This document shows, piece after piece, positions 26,466-34,791 of a stretch of DNA of 64,000 nucleotides. Source of the stretch: Halococcus saccharolyticus DSM 5350 (GTDB lineage: Archaea > Halobacteriota > Halobacteria > Halobacteriales > Halococcaceae). The position numbers and the translations under genes were made by a program. How positions within the stretch are numbered: position 1 is the first letter of the stretch; every line of letters starts with the position of its first letter. The stretch covers positions 39,298 to 103,297 of the forward strand of contig NZ_AOMD01000005.1 in NCBI RefSeq assembly GCF_000336915.1. The letters run 5' to 3'. Below the pieces are notes generated by a model. That model was not told the origin of the DNA. It saw only the letters and a program-made list of their open reading frames with translations, and searched no databases.

Positions 26466-27896
26466 TTAGAGCACGATACTCTTGTATCGAATGAACCCTT
26501 CGATACTCGTGCCGATACCTTCCCGGCCGATGCCCGAGTCCTCGTTCCCGCCGAAGGGGATGTCCCCGAGACCGTGGCTCGGTGCACCGTTTATTCGTAC
26601 CGCGCCGGCGTCGATCCGCTCGGCGACCCGGAGCGCGCGGTCGTACTCGCTCGTGAACACGCAGCCGTCCAGCGCGAGATCGGTGTCGTTGGCGATCTCG
26701 ATGGCGTGATCCTCGTCGGCGAACGTCGTCACCGGGATCACGGGGCCGAACTGCTCCTCGGTGACGAGGCGTGCGCTCTCGGGAACACGACCGAGCAGCG
26801 TGGGCTCGACGAACTGGCCGTCGCGCCCGCCGCCGCGAACGATCTCGGCACTCCGATCGGTGGCGTCGGTGACGAGTTCTTCGACCCAGTCGGCCTGGTC
26901 GTCGCTGATGAGCGGTCCGAGAGCCGTTTCCTCGTCGAAGAGGTCGCCCGTGGGGTAGGCGTCCATCTCGTTCTCGATCCGCTCGACGAGATCGTCGTGG
27001 ATCGACTCGTGGACGAGCACGCGGCTGACCGCCGAGCAGCGCTGGCCGGCGTACTTGAGCCCGCCCTTCGCACACGCCGCGGCGGCTTCGTCGAGGTCGG
27101 CGTCGGGGAAAACCACGGCGGGCGCGTTGCCCCCGAGCTCCATGTGGAGGTTCACGATCCCGCTCTGGCGGGCGACGTGCTCGCCCGCACCCGACGAGCC
27201 GGTCATCGCGATCGCGTCGATCTGGTCCGAGCCGGCGAGCACGTCGCCGATCGTGCTCGCGTGCCCCGGCACGAAGTTGAACCCGCCCGCCGGAACGTCG
27301 GTCGAGGCGATGACGTCGGTCAGGATTGCGGCGCTCACTGGGGTCTTGCTCGCGGGTTTGAGCACGACGCTATTGCCGGCGGCGAGCGCGGGCGCGACCT
27401 GAAGCGCGGTCGTCGAAAGCGGGTAGTTGTACGGCGTGATGCAGAGCACGGTTCCCCGGGGTTCGGACTTGACGATCGCCTCCCAACCTTCGTGACCGGC
27501 GGTCGTCCCCGGACGGAACTCCCCGCTCAGTCCGCGGGCCTCCTCGACCGCGCGCTCGAACCGTTCGGCAGCCGATTCGACCTCGCCGCGCGCGCTCGCG
27601 ATGGGTTTGCCCGCCTCGCGAACGATCACGTCCGCGAGTTCGTCCTTGCGGTCGCGCAGTCCCGCGGCGATGGCTTCGAGCCACGCGACTCGCTCGGGGA
27701 TCGTCGATGCAGCCATCGCCGTCTGTGCGTTCTCGGCCGCATCGAGCGCGGCCTCGGCCTGGAGCGGACCCGCGGCGGCGATCCGCCCGAACACGCCGCC
27801 CTCAGCGAGGTCATCGACCTCGATCACGCCGTCACCGCTCTCCCACTCCCCGTCGATGTAGGGGCGTTCGTCGTGGGCCGTTGATGTGGTGGCCAT
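26466..27896 (-). CDS. NAD(P)-dependent aldehyde dehydrogenase
   Basis: 476-residue aldehyde dehydrogenase superfamily enzyme. The conserved PYNYPL segment, the Glu of MELGGNAP and the catalytic Cys of YAGQRCSAVSR are present, with FGPVIPV and PFGGNEDSGIGREG near the end. It most resembles lactaldehyde, succinate semialdehyde or non-phosphorylating glyceraldehyde dehydrogenases; the last would fit a sugar acid pathway that releases glyceraldehyde. The start at 27896 (MATTSTAHDE) excludes an upstream in-frame extension that runs through the promoter. It is followed closely by ppc. An operator-like sequence at 27928-27947 resembles that of the GH3 gene. Confidence 0.88.
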   Translation of the reverse strand: MATTSTAHDERPYIDGEWESGDGVIEVDDLAEGGVFGRIAAAGPLQAEAALDAAENAQTAMAASTIPERVAWLEAIAAGLRDRKDELADVIVREAGKPIASARGEVESAAERFERAVEEARGLSGEFRPGTTAGHEGWEAIVKSEPRGTVLCITPYNYPLSTTALQVAPALAAGNSVVLKPASKTPVSAAILTDVIASTDVPAGGFNFVPGHASTIGDVLAGSDQIDAIAMTGSSGAGEHVARQSGIVNLHMELGGNAPAVVFPDADLDEAAAACAKGGLKYAGQRCSAVSRVLVHESIHDDLVERIENEMDAYPTGDLFDEETALGPLISDDQADWVEELVTDATDRSAEIVRGGGRDGQFVEPTLLGRVPESARLVTEEQFGPVIPVTTFADEDHAIEIANDTDLALDGCVFTSEYDRALRVAERIDAGAVRINGAPSHGLGDIPFGGNEDSGIGREGIGTSIEGFIRYKSIVL

Positions 27897-27927
27897 GCAC
27901 ACGGATAGGGGCCGCGCCGGTAAAAGA

Positions 27928-27947
27928 TTTACTTTGAACCGAATAAA
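27928..27947. promoter_or_regulatory. Operator-like element before the aldehyde dehydrogenase gene
   Basis: TTTACTTTGAACCGAATAAA, an imperfect inverted repeat covering the likely TATA box on the minus strand. It shares TTTACT and AACCGA-TAAA with the GH3 promoter palindrome at 11856-11873, differing in one arm base and two bases of spacing. Confidence 0.4.
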
Positions 27948-28104
27948 TGCCGTGGCGTCCGATTGACTCGTCGCTCCAGCCATCGTCCCCACCAGTTCAC
28001 TTGTCGATTTCTCATTATGAGGGCGACCGAGGAATGTACAGCCACCGCGATACTACTCCGTGGACGGCAGGGTGGTATCGACTCAATGTGTGAGCAGTTC
28101 CTGG

Positions 28105-28207
28105 TTTGGAGGAATGACGCTCCAAAAATCGCTCGTAGCGACGATTAAGACGCCCGGTATTTAGTGTTGGGAGACGAGAGCACACAGGTGCTCTGAGGGT
28201 GCCCTCA
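28105..28207 (+). other. Cluster of four inverted repeats (possible structured RNA)
   Basis: Perfect stems in order: TTTGGAG-N8-CTCCAAA (28105-28126), TCGCT-CGT-AGCGA (28129-28141), GAGCAC-ACAG-GTGCTC (28178-28193) and TGAGGG-TG-CCCTCA (28194-28207). The last two abut. They end about 110 bases before the Gfo/Idh start. They could fold as a leader or small RNA, or be operator sites. No known RNA family is recognised. Confidence 0.3.
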
Positions 28208-28316
28208 GGACGCTCACGGTGCGGTTCGAACTCCGTTAACTCGTTTGATATTAGGAAACGGTTTTTCGGATTCCGATGGTCGAAAGCGGTATTACGCTCG
28301 CTCTGGAGGTACGGCT

Positions 28317-29381
28317 ATGACCGAGGACACGCTCGAAATCGGGGTCGCGGGGCTCGGGACCTATGGTCTCCTCCGAGCGGAAATCCTCGCCGAGTTCGGC
28401 CACACGGTGTACGGTTCGGACGCGAGCCCGGATGCCCGCGAGGAGTTCGAGCGCCGCGTCGGCACCGCGGTGTTCGAACGCCCCGCCGAACTCTTCGAAC
28501 GCGACCTCGATGGCGTTCTCGTCACGACACCGAACAAGTTCCACGAGCCGGTCGCCACGGCGGCGATGGAGCGCGGGTTCGACATGTTCGTCGAGAAGCC
28601 GCTGGCCCACACTCTCGAAAGCGCCGAACGGATCGCCGCAACCGCGCGTGAAACGGACTGTCTCTGCATGGTCGGCTTCCAAAATCGGTTTTTGAACGTC
28701 TGTAAGGTGCTCAAGTGGTACATCGACGAGGGATATCTCGGAGAGATCAGACACGTTCAGGCGGCGTACATCCGGCGGCGTGGGGTGCCAGGCCGCGGGT
28801 CGTGGTACACCTCCTCGGAGATCGCCGGCGGCGGTGCGGTGATCGATATCGGCATTCACTTGATCGATCTCCTCGACCACTTCCTCGACGCGCCGGTGAT
28901 CGACGACGTCGCCGCCACGACCCGTCAGGACTTCGGCCACCGCGAGTCCTACGCCTACCTCGACATGTGGGGCGAGGACGCCGACGCGAACATGTTTGAC
29001 GTCGAGGACTCGGCGTCGGGTTTCTTGACCTACGAGGACGAGACCACCGCGACGCTCGAAGTCGCGTGGGCGGCCAACGCCGAGTCGGTCCACAGATACC
29101 AGCTCTACGGTACCGAGGGTGGCGCGGTACTCGACATCACCGATCGCCTCAACGGTATGGCCGAGGTCGACCAAAGCCTCCGATTTTACGGCGCGAACAC
29201 GGGCGGCATGGACCACTACCTCGACGCTTCGGTCACGGTGAACTCGAACGACCCGTACCGGGAGCAGTTGCGCACGTTCACGACGGCGATCACCGAGGAC
29301 GCCCCGCCATCGGTGAACACCATCGAGCAGGCGCTCGCCGTCCAGCAGGTCGTCGACCGTATTTACGCCGAAAACGAGTGA
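28317..29381 (+). CDS. Gfo/Idh/MocA family oxidoreductase
   Basis: 354-residue NAD(P)-dependent oxidoreductase. The N-terminal Rossmann fold shows GVAGLGTYGLLRAEIL, and the family motif EKP is in FDMFVEKPLAHT. The C-terminal domain has ASSEIAGGGAVIDIGIHLIDL-like sequence with the conserved Asp-x3-His (DIGIHLIDLL), the usual catalytic site. The start at 28317 has a strong GGAGGT Shine-Dalgarno sequence about 8 bases upstream; an ORF from 28245 is rejected on that basis. It is followed after 54 bases by an IclR regulator with its own promoter. The sugar substrate is unknown. Confidence 0.87.
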   Translation: MTEDTLEIGVAGLGTYGLLRAEILAEFGHTVYGSDASPDAREEFERRVGTAVFERPAELFERDLDGVLVTTPNKFHEPVATAAMERGFDMFVEKPLAHTLESAERIAATARETDCLCMVGFQNRFLNVCKVLKWYIDEGYLGEIRHVQAAYIRRRGVPGRGSWYTSSEIAGGGAVIDIGIHLIDLLDHFLDAPVIDDVAATTRQDFGHRESYAYLDMWGEDADANMFDVEDSASGFLTYEDETTATLEVAWAANAESVHRYQLYGTEGGAVLDITDRLNGMAEVDQSLRFYGANTGGMDHYLDASVTVNSNDPYREQLRTFTTAITEDAPPSVNTIEQALAVQQVVDRIYAENE

Positions 29382-29406
29382 GTCACGACCCGCGACGAGG
29401 GCCGGA

Positions 29407-29414
29407 TATTTATA
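29407..29414 (+). promoter_or_regulatory. TATA box of the first IclR gene
   Basis: TATTTATA is centred 25-26 bases before the ATG at 29436, so the message is probably leaderless. Confidence 0.6.
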
Positions 29415-29435
29415 TCGACACGCACAACCTCCGAC

Positions 29436-30218
29436 ATGACCCCGGACGCCGACGGCGCAAAGACGATCAACTCGGTCGACAACGCGGTTCGCATCCTCGA
29501 CGAGCTCCTCGCTCGGGAGACCGCCGGGGTCACGGAGTTGGGCGAGGCGGTCGGTCTCTCGAAGGCCACCGTCCATCACTACTTGACGACCCTCCGGCAA
29601 CACGGTTTCGTCCAGCAGGTGGATGGAACCTACCGCCTCGGCCTCCGGCCGCTCTCGTACGGCGGCGCGGCCCGCGAGCGCGAGGCGGTGTTTCAGTCCG
29701 GTAAGGAGGGCGTCGACAGGCTCGCGGCCACCACCGGCGAGACCGCCCGACTCGTCGTCGAGCGCAATGGGTACGCCGTCACGCTGTATCAGTCCTCGGA
29801 ACGCCCCCACGAGGAGATCCCGACCACGCTCGGCACGCGCGAGGACCTCCATAGCACCGCCGCGGGGAAGGCGATGCTCGCTGCCCTCGACGACTCGTAT
29901 CTCGATGCGTTCCTCGAACGAGAAGAGTTGACACGACACACTCGAAACACCATCGTGGACCCGGCGACCCTGCGCGCAGAGATCGCCGACGTCCGTTCTC
30001 GAGGAATTGCGTTTGACGATAACGAACAGTTCGAGGGCGTCCGGTGTGTCTCGACCCCCCTCGTCACCGACGCCGGAGGACTCCTCGGCGCGCTCAGCGT
30101 GAGCAGTTCCACCGCGAACCGCTCGGACGAAGCTTTCGAGGAGGAGTTCCCCCAGGCTCTCCAGAACGTCGCCGGCGTCATCGAGATCAACACCGCCTAC
30201 CGCGGGTGGGTCGAGTGA
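29436..30218 (+). CDS. IclR family transcriptional regulator
   Basis: 260-residue regulator. The N-terminal winged helix-turn-helix covers residues 10-70, with the recognition segment GVTELGEAVGLSKATVHHYL. The C-terminal effector domain carries LHSTAAGKAMLAAL and FDDNEQFEGVRCVSTPL, where IclR proteins bind small sugar acids or aromatic acids. It lies between the Gfo/Idh gene and the dehydratase-like gene, which is on the opposite strand and ends about 115 bases away. Haloarchaeal IclR proteins often control sugar catabolic genes (XacR for pentoses), so it probably senses a sugar acid made by these enzymes. Confidence 0.88.
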   Translation: MTPDADGAKTINSVDNAVRILDELLARETAGVTELGEAVGLSKATVHHYLTTLRQHGFVQQVDGTYRLGLRPLSYGGAAREREAVFQSGKEGVDRLAATTGETARLVVERNGYAVTLYQSSERPHEEIPTTLGTREDLHSTAAGKAMLAALDDSYLDAFLEREELTRHTRNTIVDPATLRAEIADVRSRGIAFDDNEQFEGVRCVSTPLVTDAGGLLGALSVSSSTANRSDEAFEEEFPQALQNVAGVIEINTAYRGWVE

Positions 30219-30332
30219 TCCCACACGGTCGGTGGCGAACCCGTTCACTACGACCGATCAGCGGAACGCTTGGTGAAGATATCTGGAGGATCACCAAGCA
30301 GATCCATACTAACTCCGACACGATCCTCGCGG

Positions 30333-31484
30333 TCACCAGTCAGCGATGCTGCCGTCCTCGTGTCGCCAAATGGGGTTGTGCCAGTCGGTCTCCATCGTGG
30401 ATTTCTCCGCAACCACCGACTCGTCGATCTCGATGCCCAGTCCGGGCTCGTCGAGCGTGTCGAGATAGCCGTCGTCGAACACGAACGGCGACTCTCCCGC
30501 GAGATACTCGTGGGCGGGCCCTCGCGCGTCCGAATGGACGTCGAACCCGTGATCCTGAACGAGGAAGTTCGGAACGTGGGTCACGACCTGAAGCGAGGAC
30601 GCGAGCGCGATCGGTCCGAGCGGACAGTTCGGCGCGACCGCGACGTCGTGGGTCTCGGCGGCACTCGCCAGCCGACGCATCTCGGAGATGCCGCCAGCGT
30701 GGGAGACGTCAGGTTGGATCACGTCGATCGCGCTGTCCTCGAACACCGGTTGGTAGTCCCACCGCGAGTAGAGCCGTTCACCCGCAGCGAGCGGGGTGCC
30801 CGACTGGTTCGCGATCACGGGAAGGTGTTCGAGGTTCTCCGGCAACACCGGCTCCTCGACGAACAACAGGTCGAACTCGGTCAGCCGGCGGGTCAACGTC
30901 TTCGCCATCGATTTCGAAACACGACCGCGGCAGTCGACCGCCATATCGACCGAGTCGTCGACCTCGCTTCTGACGTGCTCGATCCGCGAGACGATCCCCT
31001 TCAGCACCTCGCGCCCCTCGACGTGGCGGGTCTGGTTGGTCGCGTCCATCTTCAGAGCGGTGTAACCGGCCTCCGCGAGCCGGGTCGCCTCGCTCGCGAC
31101 GTCACCCGGACGATCCCCGCCGATCCACTTGTACACCCGGATCTTCTCCCGGCTCTTGCCACCGAGTAGATCGTAGACGGGGGCCTCGTAGTGACGACCC
31201 TTGATGTCCCAGAGTGCCTGGTCGACGCCCGCGATCGCACTCATCAAGATCGGGCCCCCGCGATAGAACCCGCCGCGATACATCGCCTGCCAGTGGTCCT
31301 CGATCCGGAGCGGGTCCTTGCCGACGAGATAGCTGTCGAACAGCTCCTCGACCGCCGTTCGTACCGTCTTCGCGCGACCCTCGACGATCGGCTCGCCCCA
31401 GCCGACCAGCCCCGTGCTCGTCTCGATCTTGAGGAAGAGCCAGCGCGGCGGGACTTCGTACAGTTCGTAGCCGGTGATTTGCAT
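30333..31484 (-). CDS. Enolase superfamily protein related to galactonate/gluconate dehydratase
   Basis: 383-residue enolase-superfamily enzyme close to D-galactonate dehydratase over its full length: VPPRWLFLKIETSTGLVGWG, FYRGGPILMSAIAGVDQALW and the end DWHNPIWRHEDGSIADW. Metal ligands Asp184, Glu210 and Glu236 are conserved. Both catalytic histidines of the E. coli enzyme (His185 in DFHGRVS, His285 in APHCPLGP) are replaced: here the segments read DCRGRVS (Arg186) and APNCPLGP (Asn286). It may act on a different acid sugar or be an epimerase, so I give no gene symbol. It is the last of four co-oriented genes with a SelA-like enzyme, PIG-L and RidA, but has its own TATA and palindrome at 31497-31516. 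Confidence 0.85.
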   Translation of the reverse strand: MQITGYELYEVPPRWLFLKIETSTGLVGWGEPIVEGRAKTVRTAVEELFDSYLVGKDPLRIEDHWQAMYRGGFYRGGPILMSAIAGVDQALWDIKGRHYEAPVYDLLGGKSREKIRVYKWIGGDRPGDVASEATRLAEAGYTALKMDATNQTRHVEGREVLKGIVSRIEHVRSEVDDSVDMAVDCRGRVSKSMAKTLTRRLTEFDLLFVEEPVLPENLEHLPVIANQSGTPLAAGERLYSRWDYQPVFEDSAIDVIQPDVSHAGGISEMRRLASAAETHDVAVAPNCPLGPIALASSLQVVTHVPNFLVQDHGFDVHSDARGPAHEYLAGESPFVFDDGYLDTLDEPGLGIEIDESVVAEKSTMETDWHNPIWRHEDGSIADW

Positions 31485-31496
31485 ACAGGATGGTCT

Positions 31497-31516
31497 CCCT
31501 ATAGGGTATTAATGAC
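31497..31516 (-). promoter_or_regulatory. Promoter of the dehydratase-like gene with 10-base palindrome
   Basis: On the minus strand a TATA-like ATTAATACC (31508-31516) is followed by the perfect palindrome CCCTATAGGG (31497-31506), 13 bases before the start codon. The palindrome lies where transcription would begin. IclR binding is possible. Confidence 0.4.
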
Positions 31517-31588
31517 ACGGGTTCGACCGATACCATCGCGTCCGCCGTGGCGTCCGAAACGGTTGCATTCGGTTGGACGGTCCCGCCG

Positions 31589-31984
31589 TCAGTCAGCGCC
31601 GCCGGTTTCGGGGACCGTCGCCATCGCTTCGATCTCGACGTCGATATCGACGGGGAGTTTTACCACTTCGAACGCGCTGCGCGCGGGATACGGCTCCGAC
31701 AGGAGTTCGCCGTAGACGTCGTTGACCTCGTCGTAGTAGCGCATGTCCTTGAGATAGACCGTCGTCTTCACGATATCGTCGAGTGAGGCGTCCGCAGCCC
31801 GAAGAACCGCGCCGACGTTTTCGAGCGTGCGTCTCGTCTGTTCACCGGGCGAGCCCTCGATCACGTCGCCGGTGTCGGGGTCGACTGGTCCCTGTCCCGA
31901 AACGTAGATCGTGTCGCCCTCGACGATTCCCTGCGAGAACGGGCCGATACTTGCCGGTGCGTCGTCGGTTTCGAGTTCGTTCAT
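31589..31984 (-). CDS. RidA family enamine/imine deaminase
   Basis: 131-residue RidA (YjgF/YER057c) protein. It has IGPFSQGIVEGDTIYVSGQGPVD, the LKDM motif after VKTTVYL, and the family end with YPARSAFEVVKLPVDIDVEIEAMA. The catalytic Arg in ARSAFEV is present. RidA proteins hydrolyse reactive enamines and imines released by PLP-dependent beta-eliminases. The start at 31984 (MNELETDDAP) is preferred to an upstream in-frame ATG at 32029. It is encoded 120 bases downstream of the PIG-L gene and near the SelA-like PLP enzyme, which is exactly the type of enzyme that would make an enamine product. Confidence 0.9.
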   Translation of the reverse strand: MNELETDDAPASIGPFSQGIVEGDTIYVSGQGPVDPDTGDVIEGSPGEQTRRTLENVGAVLRAADASLDDIVKTTVYLKDMRYYDEVNDVYGELLSEPYPARSAFEVVKLPVDIDVEIEAMATVPETGGAD

Positions 31985-32104
31985 GGTGGTCCTGTCGCGG
32001 CGCGACAGTGGATACTCCACCGGCGACACGTCCCAAAACGCTACCGATCCGTGGCGGCACGATCGATGACCGGCGGCTCGAACGGAGGTGAGATGGCCGG
32101 CAGT

Positions 32105-32809
32105 TCACCCGAGATACTTGCTGGCGCGCTCGTGGAGCGGGGCGAACCCTTCGGCGCTCCCGACGCCGGTCCGCTTACCGAGCACGACCCCTTCGGCGTA
32201 GATTCCGTCGAGGAGGTTGTCGAACTCGGCGTCGATTCCACCGTGTTCGGTGAGGAAGGCTACCTGGGATTCGTGCTGTTCGATCGCCCTGAGCTTCCGA
32301 TCGACGTGCTCGCTAGTGTCGACGAACGTCGACGGCTCGAATTCAGAGGTGGGTTTCCCGAAGTAATAGACGTTGTCCGGATCACACGGTCCGTGGTCGG
32401 TTTCGGCGAGCGGGAGCGACGCCATGTAGTACGCGTCCGTCACCAGCCGGGAGGTAACTCGGTGATCGGGATGCATGTCCTCGCGGAAATGCGTGAGAAC
32501 CACGTCGGGATCGTATCGGCGGAGTGCCTCGACGATCCGCAGTCGGTTGTCGAGCGAGTAGGTGATCCGTCCGTCCTCGAATCCGAGGAACTCCACCGCG
32601 TCGGCCCCGAGCACCTCGCCGGACGCCCGGGCCTCTTTTTCGCGAACGTCGGCGATCTCCGCCTCGGTATCGGTTCCGAGACCGCCGTACTCGCCGCGGG
32701 TCATGTGGGCGATCGTCACCCTGTCGCCGCGGGCCGCGTGTTTCGCGAGCGTTCCGCCACAGAAGATGTCAGCATCGTCTGGATGGGCGACAATCGCTAC
32801 CACGTGCAT
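32105..32809 (-). CDS. PIG-L/LmbE family deacetylase
   Basis: 234-residue zinc-dependent N-deacetylase. The zinc motif AHPDDAD (residues 8-14; usual AHPDDxE with Asp in place of Glu) is near the N-terminus and the second metal site HPDHR is in FREDMHPDHRVTSRL. The family removes acetyl groups from N-acetylglucosaminyl compounds. In Thermococcales the diacetylchitobiose deacetylase of the chitin pathway belongs to it. Other members act in mycothiol or glycolipid synthesis. The start at 32809 is fixed by the strand MHVVAIVAHPDD. It lies between the SelA-like and RidA genes on the same strand, which suits an amino sugar pathway. Confidence 0.88.
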   Translation of the reverse strand: MHVVAIVAHPDDADIFCGGTLAKHAARGDRVTIAHMTRGEYGGLGTDTEAEIADVREKEARASGEVLGADAVEFLGFEDGRITYSLDNRLRIVEALRRYDPDVVLTHFREDMHPDHRVTSRLVTDAYYMASLPLAETDHGPCDPDNVYYFGKPTSEFEPSTFVDTSEHVDRKLRAIEQHESQVAFLTEHGGIDAEFDNLLDGIYAEGVVLGKRTGVGSAEGFAPLHERASKYLG

Positions 32810-32889
32810 ACAGAGACGTGCGGAAACCGGCAACAAATAGTTTGTGATCGACGAAGCGTTGTCGACTCGGTTCCGATCGTGGGCCGACG

Positions 32890-34098
32890 CTACTCGACGT
32901 TCGCGACGATGCGATCGATCACGTACTCGGCCTCGCTCTCGTCGAGACACATCGGATTCACGACGATTTTGCCGTCAGAGAGGTCGTCGGTGCCGACGTA
33001 GACTCGGGGGTCTTCGTCGCGGAGTGCGCGCGCGAGTTCTGTGGCGTTCGTCCCGACACCGGTCGCCTCGACGTCGACGACGACCTCCGGGGCGACGCTG
33101 GTGCCGTTGGGGCTCGTCACCCGCACACCGAGCCCGGTCTCGGCGAGTCGCTCCGCCATCGCCTCGGCGAGATCGATCCACTTCGCTTCGAGCCGGCCGT
33201 GATCCTCCTCGACGAACAGTTCGAGTGCACGGATCGCGCCGACGAGCTCTTCTTTTCCGACCTTCAGCGGCCGGCCGATGCCCTGGCGTGGCACGCCGTC
33301 GAACCGTTCTCGATCGATGAGATCGGTCGGCGGCTCCCAGAGATCGTTCGCGACGTGCATATCGAGATGCTGGGCCGCGATCGACGCGACGTACTCGCGC
33401 TTGCCCGCGACGAACCCGGTGGTCTGGGGACCACGGATCCCTTTTCCACCGCTGAACACCACCATGTCCGCACCCGTTTCTATGAACGCCGAGAGGTTCT
33501 CGCGCGGCGGAACCTCCGCTGCGGCGTCCACGATCACTGGGACGTCGTTACGATGGGCGACCTCGACGACCGACGCCAGCGGCGGTTGGGTGTAGGATTT
33601 CTCGATGTAGCCGACGGCGACCGTCTCGTCGGTGATCGCGCGATCGAGCTGCCACGGCTCGACGTCGGTCGCGCCGGTGCCGAGGTACCGGTCGTTGGTA
33701 CCGACGTCGACGATCGACGCGCCGGCGGTCCGGAACGCATGGTCGTAGCCCGTCCGGTGAGTGCGGGGCATGACGATCTCGCTCGGCACGTCGGACGTGT
33801 CCGGGAGGGCGTTCATTACACCGACGTCGTGGCCCGCGATGGCGGCCGCCGCACACAGCAACAGTCCCGCGCTGGCTCCGCTGGTGACGTAGCCGGCCTC
33901 CGCACCCGTGACGTCGGCGATCGATGTCGAGGCCCGTGCTTCGAGGTCGCCGATCTCGACGAACTCGTCGGCAGCCCGCCGCATGGCGTCAAGCGCGCCA
34001 GGTCGAATCCGGCTCCCGCCGATACGGGTCTTCGTCCCCGCTGCGTTCACGACAGGCGTCACGTCTAGCTCGCGGTAGATGGAATCGTCCTCACTCAT
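32890..34098 (-). CDS. SelA-like PLP enzyme (D-glucosaminate ammonia-lyase type)
   Basis: 402-residue fold-type I PLP enzyme of the SelA-related family. The opening IYRELDVTPVVNAAGTKTRIGG, the substrate region AEAGYVTSGASAGLL, and the PLP lysine within FSGGKGIRGPQTTGF are all typical. Family members of known function include selenocysteine synthase and D-glucosaminate-6-phosphate ammonia-lyase (DgaE). No selenocysteine machinery is near, and neighbours are sugar enzymes, so beta-elimination of ammonia from an amino sugar acid is favoured. RidA encoded two genes downstream would clear the enamine. The start at 34098 is preferred to one 7 codons upstream. A promoter with AATCA-N9-TGATT lies at 34133-34151. 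Confidence 0.8.
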   Translation of the reverse strand: MSEDDSIYRELDVTPVVNAAGTKTRIGGSRIRPGALDAMRRAADEFVEIGDLEARASTSIADVTGAEAGYVTSGASAGLLLCAAAAIAGHDVGVMNALPDTSDVPSEIVMPRTHRTGYDHAFRTAGASIVDVGTNDRYLGTGATDVEPWQLDRAITDETVAVGYIEKSYTQPPLASVVEVAHRNDVPVIVDAAAEVPPRENLSAFIETGADMVVFSGGKGIRGPQTTGFVAGKREYVASIAAQHLDMHVANDLWEPPTDLIDRERFDGVPRQGIGRPLKVGKEELVGAIRALELFVEEDHGRLEAKWIDLAEAMAERLAETGLGVRVTSPNGTSVAPEVVVDVEATGVGTNATELARALRDEDPRVYVGTDDLSDGKIVVNPMCLDESEAEYVIDRIVANVE

Positions 34099-34791
34099 TG
34101 TTGGTAGCGGTATACACACCCTTACTGCCGGTAATCATAATCGTTGTGATTGGGGTGGTTCGGCACCGAACGACCCAAGAATCGATTCACTCCGCCGGCA
34201 GTAGTCCATCCGACGAGACGTTTGTCGTCGTTATCGAGACGGGGCCCACCCCGTTCACATCCTGATCGTCAATCGCTCCGTTCGCCCCGTCCCCCTCTCT
34301 AACCAGTCGATGGGGCGAACGGTCGACCCTCAGACGTGGTTTCCGACACACACGTCCACCCAGAGTAAACGGTAGCCGAGAGCACGGATCCCAGTAGTTC
34401 ACGATCGGCGTCGTTTGAGGAATCCTCTTACGTGTTCCTTGGTCACTTTTAACGTGGAAGTCCGACGTTCACCACGCTACTGTGGACGGTCGTTTTCTGA
34501 TAGTGGACAAGTGGTGTCGAGATCGTGACTCGATCCGGGTGTAGCACCGTTTCGGATCGTCGATCGGCGTGCGCTACCGTCGCAATACCCCGACCCGGAA
34601 CGGATGTATCTCGCATGAACAGCAAGCAAATCGGATCGGTCAGCGATATCGGCGTCTGAATAACAGTTGTATCGGCGTTACACTCAAGACTCACGTTGTG
34701 ACACCGATCTGCGATACGACTCTCGGCCAATTGTGTGTTGGCGCGTCGTACGTTCACACTGTGTGTACAGTCGGATCGATACCCTCGTTCG
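34099..34791. other. Long intergenic region without clear genes
   Basis: 693 bases between the SelA-like gene and the AGE epimerase gene. Short frames exist (for example minus strand 34449-34805) but their composition is not that of haloarchaeal protein. The right part is lower in GC. The promoter of the SelA-like gene lies near 34130. I see no tRNA or repeat. Confidence 0.45.

Larger units (their letters stand above)
27897..28316. other. Divergent gap with structured segment
   Basis: A 420-base gap between the aldehyde dehydrogenase and the second Gfo/Idh gene. It holds the operator-like element at 27928-27947 and, from 28105 to 28207, four adjacent perfect inverted repeats. A short frame ending at 28148 does not look coding. 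It may include an untranslated leader or small RNA. Confidence 0.4.
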
